From NCBI RefSeq assembly GCF_017741815.1, contig NZ_JAGHMF010000012.1, positions 1 through 64,000 on the forward strand: a stretch of 64,000 nt of DNA. The letters are read 5' to 3'. Below are positions 39,321-49,230 of this stretch, in pieces. Below the pieces are notes generated by a model. That model did not search any database. It was not told the origin of the DNA and worked only from the letters and a program-made list of their open reading frames with translations. The position numbers and the translations under genes are program-made. This stretch comes from Rhizobium sp. 16-488-2b (lineage in GTDB: Bacteria; Pseudomonadota; Alphaproteobacteria; Rhizobiales; Rhizobiaceae). Every line of letters begins with the position of its first letter. Position 1 is the stretch's first letter.

Positions 39321-40592
39321 ATGAGTGTCATGCAATCCGCGCTGCTGCTGCTGTTTATCAATCTCGGCATGCTGTGGCTCCTGATGCGAATGCCCCTGGG
39401 GCTGAGAACGCTGCATGTCAGCCGCTCCTTCGATTGCACGCCGGAAACCCTCTGGAACGCCATGAACCCGATGGGTTCGAACGCAAGTTGGCACCATCAG
39501 GTGATATCGAGCCGACAGATGGAGGCGGGCGGCAATGTCGTCGAGCAGACCTACCGCTACCGGGACAGGAACGACGCCCCCACTCGCCGCCTGCTCGCGA
39601 TCGAACCACTGTTGGCGCTTTCCCCGAATGCCCAAGGCTTTCAATCATCTATCGTCGATGACAGCACGCTCGACGCATCCTTCTGGAAGGATTATCGCGA
39701 GCGCCGCATCATCCGGCCCACCGTCGATGGCGGCGCCGTCTTGGAAGTCGACCAGACGGATCGCTATCGCGGCCTCGCCTTCCTGATCTTTCGCTACGTT
39801 GCACTCCGCCGCGAAATGCGGGCGCTTGATGGCTGGCTGAAGACAGGAACCTCGCAGCCGCAGGGCTATTTCGAGCACCCGCTCGTGCAGGTCGCGCTCG
39901 CCATCCTGTCGACATTGCTTTTATGGCCCTTCCTCGGCCTCACGCAGCGCGGCCTGATGATCTCGACCTTCCTCACTGTCGTGATCGCCCTGCACGAACT
40001 CGGCCACATGGCCGCTTACCGCATGTTCGGCCACACCTCGGTGCGCATGGTCTTCATTCCCTTCCTCGGCGGCATCGCCATTGGCAGCCGGCCCTACCGG
40101 TCGCTGTTCGAGGTCGCGACTTGCGCGCTGATGGGTTCGGGCATGTCGGCTTTCCTGGTACCGATCCTAGTGCTCGGCCACAGCTTCGCCGATCACGGCA
40201 TCCTTCCCGCCGCCGCGGACGCACCCATCCTCGTCTTCCTCCTCATTCTCGGCGCCTTCAACCTGCTGAACCTTTTGCCGATGCAGCGCTTTGACGGTGG
40301 ACAGGTCCTGCGGCAGATATTCAGAACCAAGCGCTCGCAGATCCTGGCGAGCTTTCTGGTCACGCTCTGCATTCTCTGCGTCGGCGCCGAAATCGGGCTC
40401 CCGGCCCGCTATCTCGTCGTTGGCCTCTTGATCTTTACTGTCGTCAGCGTCATCGGCGGCGGCTCCTTCAAGCCGCGGCAGAAGCTCGAGGAGATGAACG
40501 GCGGCGAGCGCATGCTGGTCTCCTTTGGCCTCTACGCCGCCATCGCCATGCATGGCTACGCCGTCATCACCGCCATCGACCGCCTGTTTTGA
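39321..40592 (+). CDS. SRPBCC-like domain fused to M50 site-2-protease-like membrane metalloprotease
   Basis: A 423-residue membrane protein. It starts with a short helix (about 2-22), then a soluble region (about 30-160) whose start, HVSRSFDCTPETLWNAMNPM, and WKDYRERRIIRP strand look like an SRPBCC/START lipid-binding fold. The rest is membrane: HELGH at about 225-229 in VVIALHELGHMAAYRMFGH, and NLLPMQRFDGG at about 318, the two active-site motifs of M50 (S2P-like) proteases. GGAG at 39311-39314 fits ATG 39321, though ATG 39318 is possible. No neighbouring sigma or anti-sigma gene. Substrate and role unknown. Confidence 0.8.
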   Translation: MSVMQSALLLLFINLGMLWLLMRMPLGLRTLHVSRSFDCTPETLWNAMNPMGSNASWHHQVISSRQMEAGGNVVEQTYRYRDRNDAPTRRLLAIEPLLALSPNAQGFQSSIVDDSTLDASFWKDYRERRIIRPTVDGGAVLEVDQTDRYRGLAFLIFRYVALRREMRALDGWLKTGTSQPQGYFEHPLVQVALAILSTLLLWPFLGLTQRGLMISTFLTVVIALHELGHMAAYRMFGHTSVRMVFIPFLGGIAIGSRPYRSLFEVATCALMGSGMSAFLVPILVLGHSFADHGILPAAADAPILVFLLILGAFNLLNLLPMQRFDGGQVLRQIFRTKRSQILASFLVTLCILCVGAEIGLPARYLVVGLLIFTVVSVIGGGSFKPRQKLEEMNGGERMLVSFGLYAAIAMHGYAVITAIDRLF

Positions 40593-40726
40593 CGCAGACG
40601 GTATAGAGACCGGCGCAAGCCGCTCATCTGACAAGGATTTTACGAAGCGGCGCGGCTTTTTCCTTGAGCCGCGCTCCTTACGCGTGCAAAAGTCCGCCCG
40701 ATCAAATCAGCATATTGGAGACTACC

Positions 40727-41854
40727 ATGGACGTTCGCGCCGCCGTTGCCGTACAGGCAGGAAAACCACTCGAAGTGATGACCGTGCAGCTCGAAGGCCC
40801 CAAGGCCGGCGAAGTGCTGATCGAGGTGAAGGCCACGGGCATCTGCCACACCGACGACTTCACGCTCTCGGGCGCCGACCCGGAAGGCCTGTTCCCGGCC
40901 ATCCTCGGTCATGAAGGCGCTGGCGTTGTCGTCGACGTTGGCCCCGGCGTCACCTCGCTAAAGAAGGGCGACCACGTCATTCCGCTCTACACGCCGGAAT
41001 GCCGCGAATGCTATTCCTGCACCTCGCGCAAGACCAACCTCTGCACCTCGATCCGCTCGACCCAGGGCCAGGGCGTCATGCCTGACGGCACGAGCCGCTT
41101 CTCGATCGGCAAGGACAAGATCCACCATTACATGGGCTGCTCGACCTTCGCGAACTTCACCGTTCTGCCTGAGATCGCGCTCGCCAAGATCAACCCAGAC
41201 GCCCCCTTCGACAAGGTCTGCTACATCGGCTGTGGTGTCACGACCGGCATCGGCGCCGTCATCAACACCGCCAAGGTCGAGATCGGCTCCACCGCCATCG
41301 TCTTCGGCCTCGGCGGCATCGGTCTGAACGTACTGCAGGGCCTGCGCCTTGCCGGCGCCGACATGATCATCGGCGTCGACATCAACCCTGACCGCAAGGA
41401 ATGGGGCGAAAAATTCGGCATGACCCACTTCGTCAACCCGAAGGAAGTCGGCGAAGACATCGTGCCCTATCTGGTCAACATGACGAAGCGCCACGGCGAC
41501 CTCATCGGCGGCGCCGACTACACCTTCGACTGCACCGGCAACACCAAGGTCATGCGCCAGGCGCTGGAATCCTCGCATCGCGGCTGGGGCAAGTCTGTCA
41601 TCATCGGCGTTGCCGGCGCTGGCCAGGAAATCTCCACCCGTCCGTTCCAGCTGGTCACCGGCCGCAACTGGATGGGCACCGCCTTCGGCGGCGCGCGTGG
41701 CCGCACCGACGTGCCGAAGATCGTCGACTGGTACATGGAAGGCAAGATCCAGATCGATCCGATGATCACCCACACCATGCCGCTCGAAGACATCAACAAG
41801 GGCTTCGACCTGATGCACAAAGGTGAATCGATCCGCGGCGTGGTGGTCTATTGA
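40727..41854 (+). CDS. frmA: S-(hydroxymethyl)glutathione dehydrogenase / class III alcohol dehydrogenase
   Basis: A 375-residue zinc alcohol dehydrogenase, also called adhC or flhA. It oxidises S-hydroxymethylglutathione to S-formylglutathione with NAD. Catalytic zinc ligands are in [11 protein letters not shown] and GHEGAGVV; structural zinc Cys residues lie in [15 protein letters not shown]. The nucleotide site is [19 protein letters not shown] stands 6 bases before ATG 40727. The ElaA-like gene overlaps its stop. gfa and fghA, the steps before and after it, lie downstream on the same strand. Confidence 0.95.
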   Translation: MDVRAAVAVQAGKPLEVMTVQLEGPKAGEVLIEVKATGICHTDDFTLSGADPEGLFPAILGHEGAGVVVDVGPGVTSLKKGDHVIPLYTPECRECYSCTSRKTNLCTSIRSTQGQGVMPDGTSRFSIGKDKIHHYMGCSTFANFTVLPEIALAKINPDAPFDKVCYIGCGVTTGIGAVINTAKVEIGSTAIVFGLGGIGLNVLQGLRLAGADMIIGVDINPDRKEWGEKFGMTHFVNPKEVGEDIVPYLVNMTKRHGDLIGGADYTFDCTGNTKVMRQALESSHRGWGKSVIIGVAGAGQEISTRPFQLVTGRNWMGTAFGGARGRTDVPKIVDWYMEGKIQIDPMITHTMPLEDINKGFDLMHKGESIRGVVVY

Positions 41855-42315
41855 TCACCCAGCCAAACTATACGGTCGACGCGCGGAGGCTCGATGAGCT
41901 CTCCGCCGTCGAGCTGTACGCTCTGTTAAAAATGCGCGTCGACGTCTTCGTCGTCGAGCAGAACTGCCCCTATCCGGAACTCGACGGCAAGGATGCGGAT
42001 GCCCTGCATCTGCGCCTGCTGCAGGACGGCGACCTGATCGCCGCCGCCCGCATCTTCGCACCGGAAGACAAAGATACACCCGCCAAGATCGGCCGCGTCG
42101 TCGTCTCGCCTGATCATCGCGGCAAGCGCCTCGGCGACGCCGTCATGCGCGAGGCGATTTCCGTCTGCGAAGAGCGCTATCCGCAAACCCCGATCTACCT
42201 CTCCGCCCAAAGCCACCTCTCCCGCTTCTACGGCAGCCTCGGCTTCGAGCCGACCTCCAAGGAATATCTCGAGGACGGCATTCCGCACGTCGACATGGTC
42301 AGGCAGGCACGCTGA
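41851..42315 (+). CDS. ElaA-like GNAT acetyltransferase
   Basis: A 154-residue GNAT protein of the ElaA group: [20 protein letters not shown] at the N-terminus, [20 protein letters not shown] for acetyl-CoA binding, then [17 protein letters not shown]. It starts with TTG, overlapping the frmA stop (TTGA), so translation is probably coupled. The ElaA substrate is not known. The coupling to frmA is tight, but whether it has a role in formaldehyde or glutathione metabolism is open. Confidence 0.87.
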   Translation: MITQPNYTVDARRLDELSAVELYALLKMRVDVFVVEQNCPYPELDGKDADALHLRLLQDGDLIAAARIFAPEDKDTPAKIGRVVVSPDHRGKRLGDAVMREAISVCEERYPQTPIYLSAQSHLSRFYGSLGFEPTSKEYLEDGIPHVDMVRQAR

Positions 42316-42322
42316 CCTTCGC

Positions 42323-42359
42323 TTGAATGTAGATGCAATCGTAGTTACAATTGCATCTA
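42323..42359 (+). promoter_or_regulatory. brnT promoter overlapped by a palindromic operator
   Basis: TTGAAT (42323-42328), 17-base spacer, TACAAT (42346-42351) make a near-consensus promoter. Two perfect inverted arms, TAGATGCAAT (42330-42339) and ATTGCATCTA (42350-42359), with a 10-base gap, lie over the spacer and -10 box. Their centres are 20 bp apart, two helical turns. This is as expected for autorepression by a ribbon-helix-helix antitoxin such as BrnA. The predicted transcript start near 42358 leaves almost no leader before ATG 42360. Confidence 0.7.
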
Positions 42360-42647
42360 ATGTTTGAGTGGGACGACGCCAAGAATGCTGCAAACATTGC
42401 AAAACATGGCGTCAGCTTCTCGACGGCCGTGCGGATTTTCGATGGTCCCGTTCTGACCGCCGTTGACGACAGGTTCGACTACGGTGAAATCCGCGAAAAC
42501 AGCATCGGCCTTGTCGATGGCATTTTGTTTCTCGTTGTGACGCACACCGATCGTAACGGCATCAAGCGTATTATTTCCGCCCGGCCCGCTAAACGAAAAG
42601 AAAGGGAGCGCTATGTCGCAGAGATACGACAAAGAACTAAGCCCTGA
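42360..42647 (+). CDS. brnT: BrnT family toxin (RelE-like ribonuclease)
   Basis: A 95-residue BrnT toxin: MFEWDDAKNAANIAKHGVSF, then DDRFDYGEIRENSIGLVDG, LVVTHTDR and RIISARPAKRKERERY. These are the conserved stretches of the family, which cleaves mRNA during stress. The start ATG 42360 abuts the operator and lacks a Shine-Dalgarno site; a TTG at 42351 would lie within the -10 box. The gene overlaps brnA by 35 bp. It is inserted, with brnA, in the middle of the formaldehyde cluster, and looks richer in A+T than its neighbours. Confidence 0.93.
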   Translation: MFEWDDAKNAANIAKHGVSFSTAVRIFDGPVLTAVDDRFDYGEIRENSIGLVDGILFLVVTHTDRNGIKRIISARPAKRKERERYVAEIRQRTKP

Positions 42648-42876
42648 AGAACTGGCGGCCCTTGCCGATGAGGATATCGACACCAGCGACATCCCTGAAC
42701 TCGACGACAGTTTCTGGAGCAAAGCCGAGCTTGTCGAACGCGAGGGAACGGAACAAGTTACGCTGCGGATCAAGAAATCGGTCCTGCAGTTCTATCGTAG
42801 TTCCGGAAAAGGCTATCAGACGCGCATGAACGCAGTCCTGGAATCTTACGCACGCAGCCTCAAGAAACAGCGGTAG
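42613..42876 (+). CDS. brnA: BrnA family antitoxin
   Basis: An 87-residue antitoxin. The N-terminal half is acidic (SPEELAALADEDIDTSDIPE, then LDDSFWSKAEL) and neutralises BrnT. The C-terminal half, VTLRIKKSVLQFYRSSGKGY, then TRMNAVLESYARS, is the BrnA DNA-binding ribbon-helix-helix region. AGGGAG lies 6-7 bases before its ATG, inside brnT. The family binds its own promoter, where a palindrome is seen at 42330-42359. Confidence 0.93.
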   Translation: MSQRYDKELSPEELAALADEDIDTSDIPELDDSFWSKAELVEREGTEQVTLRIKKSVLQFYRSSGKGYQTRMNAVLESYARSLKKQR

Positions 42877-43001
42877 GTTCCACGACCCACGCCAAGACAC
42901 ACCCACCACGCAATGCGGCACGACTTTGAAATGGCCGGCGGCTTTTTCACAAATCGGTCCTGATTTGGGAGCCATCGGCAGCTGAGGAGGAGAAGCTGAG
43001 C

Positions 43002-43580
43002 ATGGCATATCAGTTATCGATCCACCCCGCGCTCGATGGCGGGGTCAAGAAAGGCCAGACGAATTTCGGCGGCGGCACGCTCGTCTGCGCCTGCACCAGC
43101 CGCCCGGTCAAGGTGGCGGTCAAGGGCACGGTCGCCCATAACCACGCCTGCGGCTGCACCAAGTGCTGGAAGCCGAAGGGTGCTGCCTTCTCGGTTGTCG
43201 CGGTCGCCTCGACAGACAACGTCACCGTTGTCGAAAACGGCGACAAGCTTGCCGTCGTCGACAAGGACGCGCTGATCCAGCGTCACGCCTGCAAGGAGTG
43301 CGGCGTCCACATGTACGGCCCCGTCGAGCGCGACCACGCCTTCAAGGGCCTTTCCTTCGTCCATCCCGAACGCTTCCAGGAAGCCGGCTGGCCCGAACCC
43401 ACCTTCGCCGCCTTCGTCTCCTCGATCATCGAAAGCGGCACGCCACCCTCCGCGATGTCCGGCGTTCGCAACCGTCTCGGCGAACTCGGCCTTGCGCCTT
43501 ACGACTGCCTGAACCCGACGCTGATGGATGTGCTGGCGACTTTCGCCGCGAAGAAAGCCGGCACGCTGAAGGAGGCGTAA
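43002..43580 (+). CDS. gfa: S-(hydroxymethyl)glutathione synthase (glutathione-dependent formaldehyde-activating enzyme)
   Basis: A 192-residue Gfa, adding formaldehyde to glutathione. Zinc-binding Cys clusters are visible: [21 protein letters not shown] and [12 protein letters not shown]. Family segment [20 protein letters not shown] is near the C-terminus. GAGGAGGAG precedes the ATG. It lies 125 bp after brnA and is followed by a large hairpin. With frmA and fghA it completes the glutathione-dependent route from formaldehyde to formate. Confidence 0.95.
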   Translation: MAYQLSIHPALDGGVKKGQTNFGGGTLVCACTSRPVKVAVKGTVAHNHACGCTKCWKPKGAAFSVVAVASTDNVTVVENGDKLAVVDKDALIQRHACKECGVHMYGPVERDHAFKGLSFVHPERFQEAGWPEPTFAAFVSSIIESGTPPSAMSGVRNRLGELGLAPYDCLNPTLMDVLATFAAKKAGTLKEA

Positions 43581-43600
43581 GGGTCGAGCGCAGCATCGAT

Positions 43601-43640
43601 GGAACCAGCGATGTCATCAGACGATGACGGCGCTGGTTCC
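43601..43640 (+). other. large inverted repeat / hairpin after gfa
   Basis: GGAACCAGCG (43601-43610) and CGCTGGTTCC (43631-43640) are perfectly inverted. The inner parts (ATGTCATC and GATGACGG) continue the stem to about 18 bp with one mismatch and one wobble, around a loop AGAC. It starts 20 bases after the gfa stop. There is no T run, so it might be a terminator of unusual type, an RNA stability element or an operator. Confidence 0.6.
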
Positions 43641-43752
43641 GCTCGCAAATGATTGAAATATTTGGTACCAAGCGCCGCGCTCCCTTCTCGCCGCCAGGCA
43701 ACGAACCGGGAGCCATCGCACGAGCGCACAGACAGGACACCGACAAACACCC

Positions 43753-44220
43753 ATGCACCATATCTACGTTGACGCAGACGCCTGCCCGGTCAAGCCCGAG
43801 GTCCTTAAGGTCGCCGAGCGGCTCGGCATCGAAGTGACCTTCGTCGCCAATTCCGGCCTGCGCCCCTCGCGCGATCCGATGGTGCACAACGTCATCGTCT
43901 CCAATGCCTTCGACGCCGCCGACAACTGGATCGCCGAGCATGCCGGCCCGGGCGATGTCGTCGTCACAGCCGACGTGCCGCTCGCGGTGCGCTGCGTCGC
44001 GACGGGCGCATTCGTCACCGGCCCAACCGGCCGCGTCTTCGACGACACCAATATCGGCATGGCCTCCGCCATGCGCGATCTCGGCGCGCATCTGCGCGAA
44101 ACAGGCGAAAGCAAGGGCTACAACGCCGCCTTCGGTCCAAAGGACCGCTCCCGTTTCCTCGAAACATTCGATCGGCTGTGCCGCCGCGCCAAGGCCGTCA
44201 CGCCGCCACCAGGAGAATAG
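43753..44220 (+). CDS. YaiI/YqxD family protein (DUF188)
   Basis: A 155-residue protein of the YaiI/YqxD family: YVDADACPVKPEVLKVAER at the N-terminus, FVANSGLRPSRDPMVHNVIV, GDVVVTADVPLA and the C-terminal FGPKDRSRFLETFDRL. The fold is PIN-like with several conserved Asp residues, and a nuclease function is suspected but not shown. AGGACA is well upstream, so the ribosome-binding site is weak. It stops 1 base before fghA begins, so the two are probably translated from one message. Confidence 0.9.
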   Translation: MHHIYVDADACPVKPEVLKVAERLGIEVTFVANSGLRPSRDPMVHNVIVSNAFDAADNWIAEHAGPGDVVVTADVPLAVRCVATGAFVTGPTGRVFDDTNIGMASAMRDLGAHLRETGESKGYNAAFGPKDRSRFLETFDRLCRRAKAVTPPPGE

Positions 44221-44221
44221 A

Positions 44222-45055
44222 ATGAACATCATTTCCCAGGCGACCGCCTTCGGCGGCATGCAGGGCGTTTTCACGCATACGTCCGAGGCCCTGAAGTGCG
44301 ACATGACCTTCGCGGTCTTCGTGCCCCCGCAGGCGATCGAAAAGCCCTGCCCGGTTCTGTGGTATCTCTCGGGCCTCACCTGCACCCACGCCAACGTCAT
44401 GGAAAAGGGCGAGTATCGCCGCATGGCGGCCGAGCTTGGCCTGATCATCGTCTGCCCCGATACCAGCCCGCGCGGCAACGACGTGCCGGATGAACTGACC
44501 AACTGGCAGATGGGCAAGGGCGCCGGCTTCTATCTCGACGCCACCGAAAAGCCCTGGGCCGAAAACTACCAGATGTATACTTACATCACCGAGGAACTGC
44601 CCGCCTTTGTGCGCCCGCACTTCCGCATGGACATGGATCGCCAAGGCATTTTCGGCCATTCCATGGGCGGCCATGGCGCCATGACCATCGCGCTGAAGAA
44701 CCCCAGCCGCTTCAAGAGCTGCTCGGCCTTCGCGCCGATCGTCGAGCCCTCGACGGCCGATTGGTCCGCCCCCGCCTTCGAAAAATATCTCGGCGCCGAC
44801 CGCGCCACATGGCGTCAGTACGATGCCTGCGCCTTGGTCAAGGATGGCGCGCGCTTCCCGGAATTCCTGATCGACCAGGGCAAGGCCGACGGCTTCCTGG
44901 AAAACGGCCTGCGCCCCTGGCTGTTCGAAGAGGCGATCAAGGACACCGACATCAAGCTGACGCTACGCATGCACGAGCGCTACGACCACTCCTACTACTT
45001 CATCTCAACCTTCATGGACGATCACCTGAAGTGGCACGCCGAACGTCTCGGCTGA
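44222..45055 (+). CDS. fghA: S-formylglutathione hydrolase
   Basis: A 277-residue esterase D-type hydrolase giving formate and glutathione. Nucleophile Ser in GIFGHSMGGHGAMT, the Asp in LIDQGKADGFLE, and the His in ERYDHSYYFIS. The N-terminal region carries LWYLSGLTCTHANVMEKG and DTSPRGNDVPDE. AGGAG precedes ATG 44222. It forms the last step of the pathway with gfa (synthase) and frmA (dehydrogenase). A hairpin at 45073-45096 lies between it and the convergent DoxX gene. Confidence 0.96.
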   Translation: MNIISQATAFGGMQGVFTHTSEALKCDMTFAVFVPPQAIEKPCPVLWYLSGLTCTHANVMEKGEYRRMAAELGLIIVCPDTSPRGNDVPDELTNWQMGKGAGFYLDATEKPWAENYQMYTYITEELPAFVRPHFRMDMDRQGIFGHSMGGHGAMTIALKNPSRFKSCSAFAPIVEPSTADWSAPAFEKYLGADRATWRQYDACALVKDGARFPEFLIDQGKADGFLENGLRPWLFEEAIKDTDIKLTLRMHERYDHSYYFISTFMDDHLKWHAERLG

Positions 45056-45072
45056 TAAGGCTCCTGAAACAC

Positions 45073-45096
45073 GATCGGCCCCCGAAGCGGCCGATC
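45073..45096. terminator. hairpin between convergent fghA and DoxX genes
   Basis: GATCGGCC (45073-45080) and GGCCGATC (45089-45096) form a perfect 8-bp stem, loop CCCGAAGC. It starts 17 bases after fghA. No T run on either side. Confidence 0.5.
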
Positions 45097-45151
45097 GGTC
45101 GATGCGCTCGTCCCCGGCGCATCTGAATTGTCGTCTCGGCAAACGAGCCGA

Positions 45152-45544
45152 TTACGCGTTGCGCTTGTCGATCGCGAATGCGCCAGCACCCGCGAAGACC
45201 AGGAACAGGAAGATGAAGCAGTAGAGGATTGCTTCGGCGCCGCCGTTTACGGCAGGGAAAAAGCCGCTCGGGAAGTGCGCCATAAAGTAGGCGACAGCCA
45301 TCTGGCCGGCGAGGATGAAGGCTACCGGACGGGTCAGGAAGCCGACGAGGATCGCGATGCCGCCGATGAACTCGAGCAGGGCAGCGAACAGGAACAGCGG
45401 CGACAGCGGACCGCCGGCACCCTGCGGGATCGGGAAGGCGAAAAGCTTCATCGTGCCGTGCTCGATGAAGAGCAGAGCGGTGATGATGCGGAGGGCGGCC
45501 AAGGCGTACGGCTGGTACGCGTTGAGGCGTTCGAAACGGGGCAT
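45152..45544 (-). CDS. DoxX family membrane protein
   Basis: A 130-residue DoxX protein with four membrane helices. Recognisable: ALRIITALLFIEHGTMKLFA (residues 16-35), LEFIGGIAILVGFLTRPVAF, MAVAYFMAHFPSGFFP and ILYCFIFLFLVFAGAGAFA. AAGGAGAG lies 7 bases before ATG 45544. DoxX proteins are linked to redox balance and thiol stress in other bacteria, but its job here is unknown. Confidence 0.9.
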   Translation of the reverse strand: MPRFERLNAYQPYALAALRIITALLFIEHGTMKLFAFPIPQGAGGPLSPLFLFAALLEFIGGIAILVGFLTRPVAFILAGQMAVAYFMAHFPSGFFPAVNGGAEAILYCFIFLFLVFAGAGAFAIDKRNA

Positions 45545-45671
45545 AAAAGACTCTCCTTAGGTCATAAGACAGAGGAGCGTTAGCGATCTGGTTGAAAACA
45601 GAGAAGTCACGATTTTCGGCCCTTTCATCACATCCGCTTGATTTTCATCACTTTTCCACGACTTATTCACC

Positions 45672-47204
<1,533 letters not shown>

Positions 47205-47227
47205 GGCGTCCTCCCGTTGCGGCGCGC

Positions 47228-47704
47228 TTATTCCGAGCCCGGGCTGAGCGTGAAGATCGACCGGATACGCGCTGCGATGTTTTCAGCAAGAATTTCTTCG
47301 GATGCATCGGAAAGGTTCGAGCGGCTGAGCACGTCGAACGTCGACACGGCGATCACGGTGCCGTCTTCGACCGAGGCCGCGTCGACCGTTATCTTCGCCG
47401 AGCTCTGGCTCTTGTCGTAGCCCTGCCCCGTCGTGACGGAGACGACGCGGATGGTGAGCACGACGCGCGGATAGACCTCGGTGCGAACGGTGGCGTTGAT
47501 CGCCTTGTTGACGCGATCGCCCACACCCGCAAGCACGGCCGGCGGCACCTTCGGTCCGGACAGGACCACAGCGCTGCGCACGTCATAGATCGGCCCCGGC
47601 GGCTCCTTCGGCATCAGCGAGCCGCAGGAAAACAGCGCCAAAGCCGAAACGAGCGCAAAAAACGATAGTAAAACTTTGGAAATGACCGACTGAAACGCAT
47701 TCAT
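47228..47704 (-). CDS. predicted lipoprotein of unknown function
   Basis: About 158 residues with a lipoprotein signal ([17 protein letters not shown], lipobox LFSC|GS). After that come [13 protein letters not shown] [15 protein letters not shown], strand-rich segments and a C-terminal [20 protein letters not shown]. No family recognised for certain. The start is unclear: ATG 47704 keeps the signal peptide but has no clear Shine-Dalgarno, while ATG 47719 has one too close. It is 23 bp upstream of pccB and 69 bp downstream of the ATP12 gene on the same strand. Confidence 0.72.
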   Translation of the reverse strand: MNAFQSVISKVLLSFFALVSALALFSCGSLMPKEPPGPIYDVRSAVVLSGPKVPPAVLAGVGDRVNKAINATVRTEVYPRVVLTIRVVSVTTGQGYDKSQSSAKITVDAASVEDGTVIAVSTFDVLSRSNLSDASEEILAENIAARIRSIFTLSPGSE

Positions 47705-47773
47705 GACGAAAAACCGCATCCACCCCACTAAGAGTCGCGATCTTCGCCATAAAGACGGTCATGGCAATCTATT

Positions 47774-48568
47774 TCAGCCCTTCAGTGCCAAAAAAGCGCG
47801 CGTCGCGGCCAGAAAATCGATGAAACGCAGCGCGCGGCGTTCTTCCGCCTCTTCGTCGCTGCCCCAGTGCTCGATCGTCCAGTCTTCTTCGAGATGTGCC
47901 AGCGACCAAACCTCGTTTTCGTCGAGCTCGCCTTCGGCAAAAGCCAGCGCCAGAAGCGCCGATCCCGTCAGCGTCGTGATCGTGTGCAGCACGGCGAGCG
48001 CGATCGCATTGTCGTGCTTGCGCAGTCCCGCCGAAAATGCCGCAATCGCGCTCTGCGGCTGCTGCTGATGCACGATGCCCTCGGCGAGAATGAAGCGCGC
48101 GCCGAGCGCGTTCGACGCCCAGTCGAGCACCGGATCCCAGAGCTTGGTCTGCCGCGCCACCAGTTCTTCCGGCCCTTCGGCGCGGTAGCAGAGCATGTCG
48201 GTACCGGAAAAGCGCAGAATGTCTTCGAACACCGCCTGCGTGTCAGTTGCAACACCATCGATCGCGGTATTGATCAGCTTGGTCAACGGCATGGAGCCCG
48301 GATCGATCTCGTCGCCCTGCGCCTTCCACTCGTCGGCCATCAGCTCGGCAAGCTTGCGCGTCGGAGCCGCCAGGAGATTGCGGGCCGGCGTGCGCACGGC
48401 CTTGCCGTCGAGTTCCACGACGAAGCCGGCTTCGGTCCCTTGGGCCTCGCTTATCGAGACGTCCTTGTAGAAACGCTTCGGCAGCGGCTTCTTCATCTGG
48501 ATCTGCGCGCGGCGGATCGGATCGGGATGGCTCAGCCCCTCGGACAGGTCGTTCAACAGATCACGCAT
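47774..48568 (-). CDS. ATP12 family F1-ATPase assembly chaperone
   Basis: A 264-residue ATP12 protein, helping assembly of the alpha subunit of the F1 ATPase. Family signature: KRFYKDVSISEAQGTEAGFV, VELDGKAVRTPARNLLAAPT, WKAQGDEIDPGSMPLTKLIN, and EEDWTIEHWGSDEEAEERRA near the end. It follows the HAD phosphatase gene by 8 bp, so it is part of the crcB-led operon. ATP12 is typical of alphaproteobacteria and mitochondria. Confidence 0.93.
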   Translation of the reverse strand: MRDLLNDLSEGLSHPDPIRRAQIQMKKPLPKRFYKDVSISEAQGTEAGFVVELDGKAVRTPARNLLAAPTRKLAELMADEWKAQGDEIDPGSMPLTKLINTAIDGVATDTQAVFEDILRFSGTDMLCYRAEGPEELVARQTKLWDPVLDWASNALGARFILAEGIVHQQQPQSAIAAFSAGLRKHDNAIALAVLHTITTLTGSALLALAFAEGELDENEVWSLAHLEEDWTIEHWGSDEEAEERRALRFIDFLAATRAFLALKG

Positions 48569-48576
48569 GGCTCACC

Positions 48577-49230
48577 TCAGGAAAAATGCTTCAGTATATC
48601 GGCCGGATGGTAGGCGATGGTATCGGCGCCGGCCGCAATCAGATCGTCGACGCTGGCGTAACCCCAGGACACGCCGATCGCCGTGGCGCCCGCCGCCTTT
48701 GCCATCTGCATATCGTAAATCGCGTCACCGATGACAATGGTATCGGCGGCATTCATCCCCGTTTCATTGCAGCATTCCGTCACCATGGCCGGATGCGGCT
48801 TCGACGGACAATCGTCTGCTGTGCGCGACACGATAAAATCGCGGGAAAATCCGTGCGTCTCCAGAACATGCACCAGCCCGCGACGCGACTTGCCGGTGAC
48901 GGCGCCGATCAGCACCTCGTCCTTTTCCGCCAGCGTGCGGATCAGCTCACTGATGCCATCAAACAGCGGCACGTCGACGCCGGCTTCGGCGCGCACATCG
49001 GCGTAGATCGCCTTGTAATGCGCCGTCATCGCCACCGCCTCGTCGTCCACATGCGGCTTGCCCTGCATGCGGGCGATTGCGATGTCGAGCGTCAGCCCGA
49101 TGATCGCCTTGGTCTGCGAGATATCAGGCCGGTCATGACCGAAATGCACGAAGGTGCGCGCCATCACCTCATGGATCAGCGCGGCGCTATCCACAAGCGT
49201 TCCGTCGCAATCGAACAATGCCAGTTTCAT
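48577..49230 (-). CDS. HAD family phosphatase
   Basis: A 217-residue HAD phosphatase. Motif I LALFDCDGTLVDS, motif II GAVTGKSRRG, Lys in CPSKPHPAM, motif IV VIGDAIYDMQMAK. It has a phosphoglycolate phosphatase-like cap but differs clearly from Gph at 32.8 kb (motif I Cys, VTGKS). Its ATG overlaps the stop of the pseudouridine synthase gene (ATGA), so translation is coupled. Substrate unknown. Confidence 0.9.
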   Translation of the reverse strand: MKLALFDCDGTLVDSAALIHEVMARTFVHFGHDRPDISQTKAIIGLTLDIAIARMQGKPHVDDEAVAMTAHYKAIYADVRAEAGVDVPLFDGISELIRTLAEKDEVLIGAVTGKSRRGLVHVLETHGFSRDFIVSRTADDCPSKPHPAMVTECCNETGMNAADTIVIGDAIYDMQMAKAAGATAIGVSWGYASVDDLIAAGADTIAYHPADILKHFS

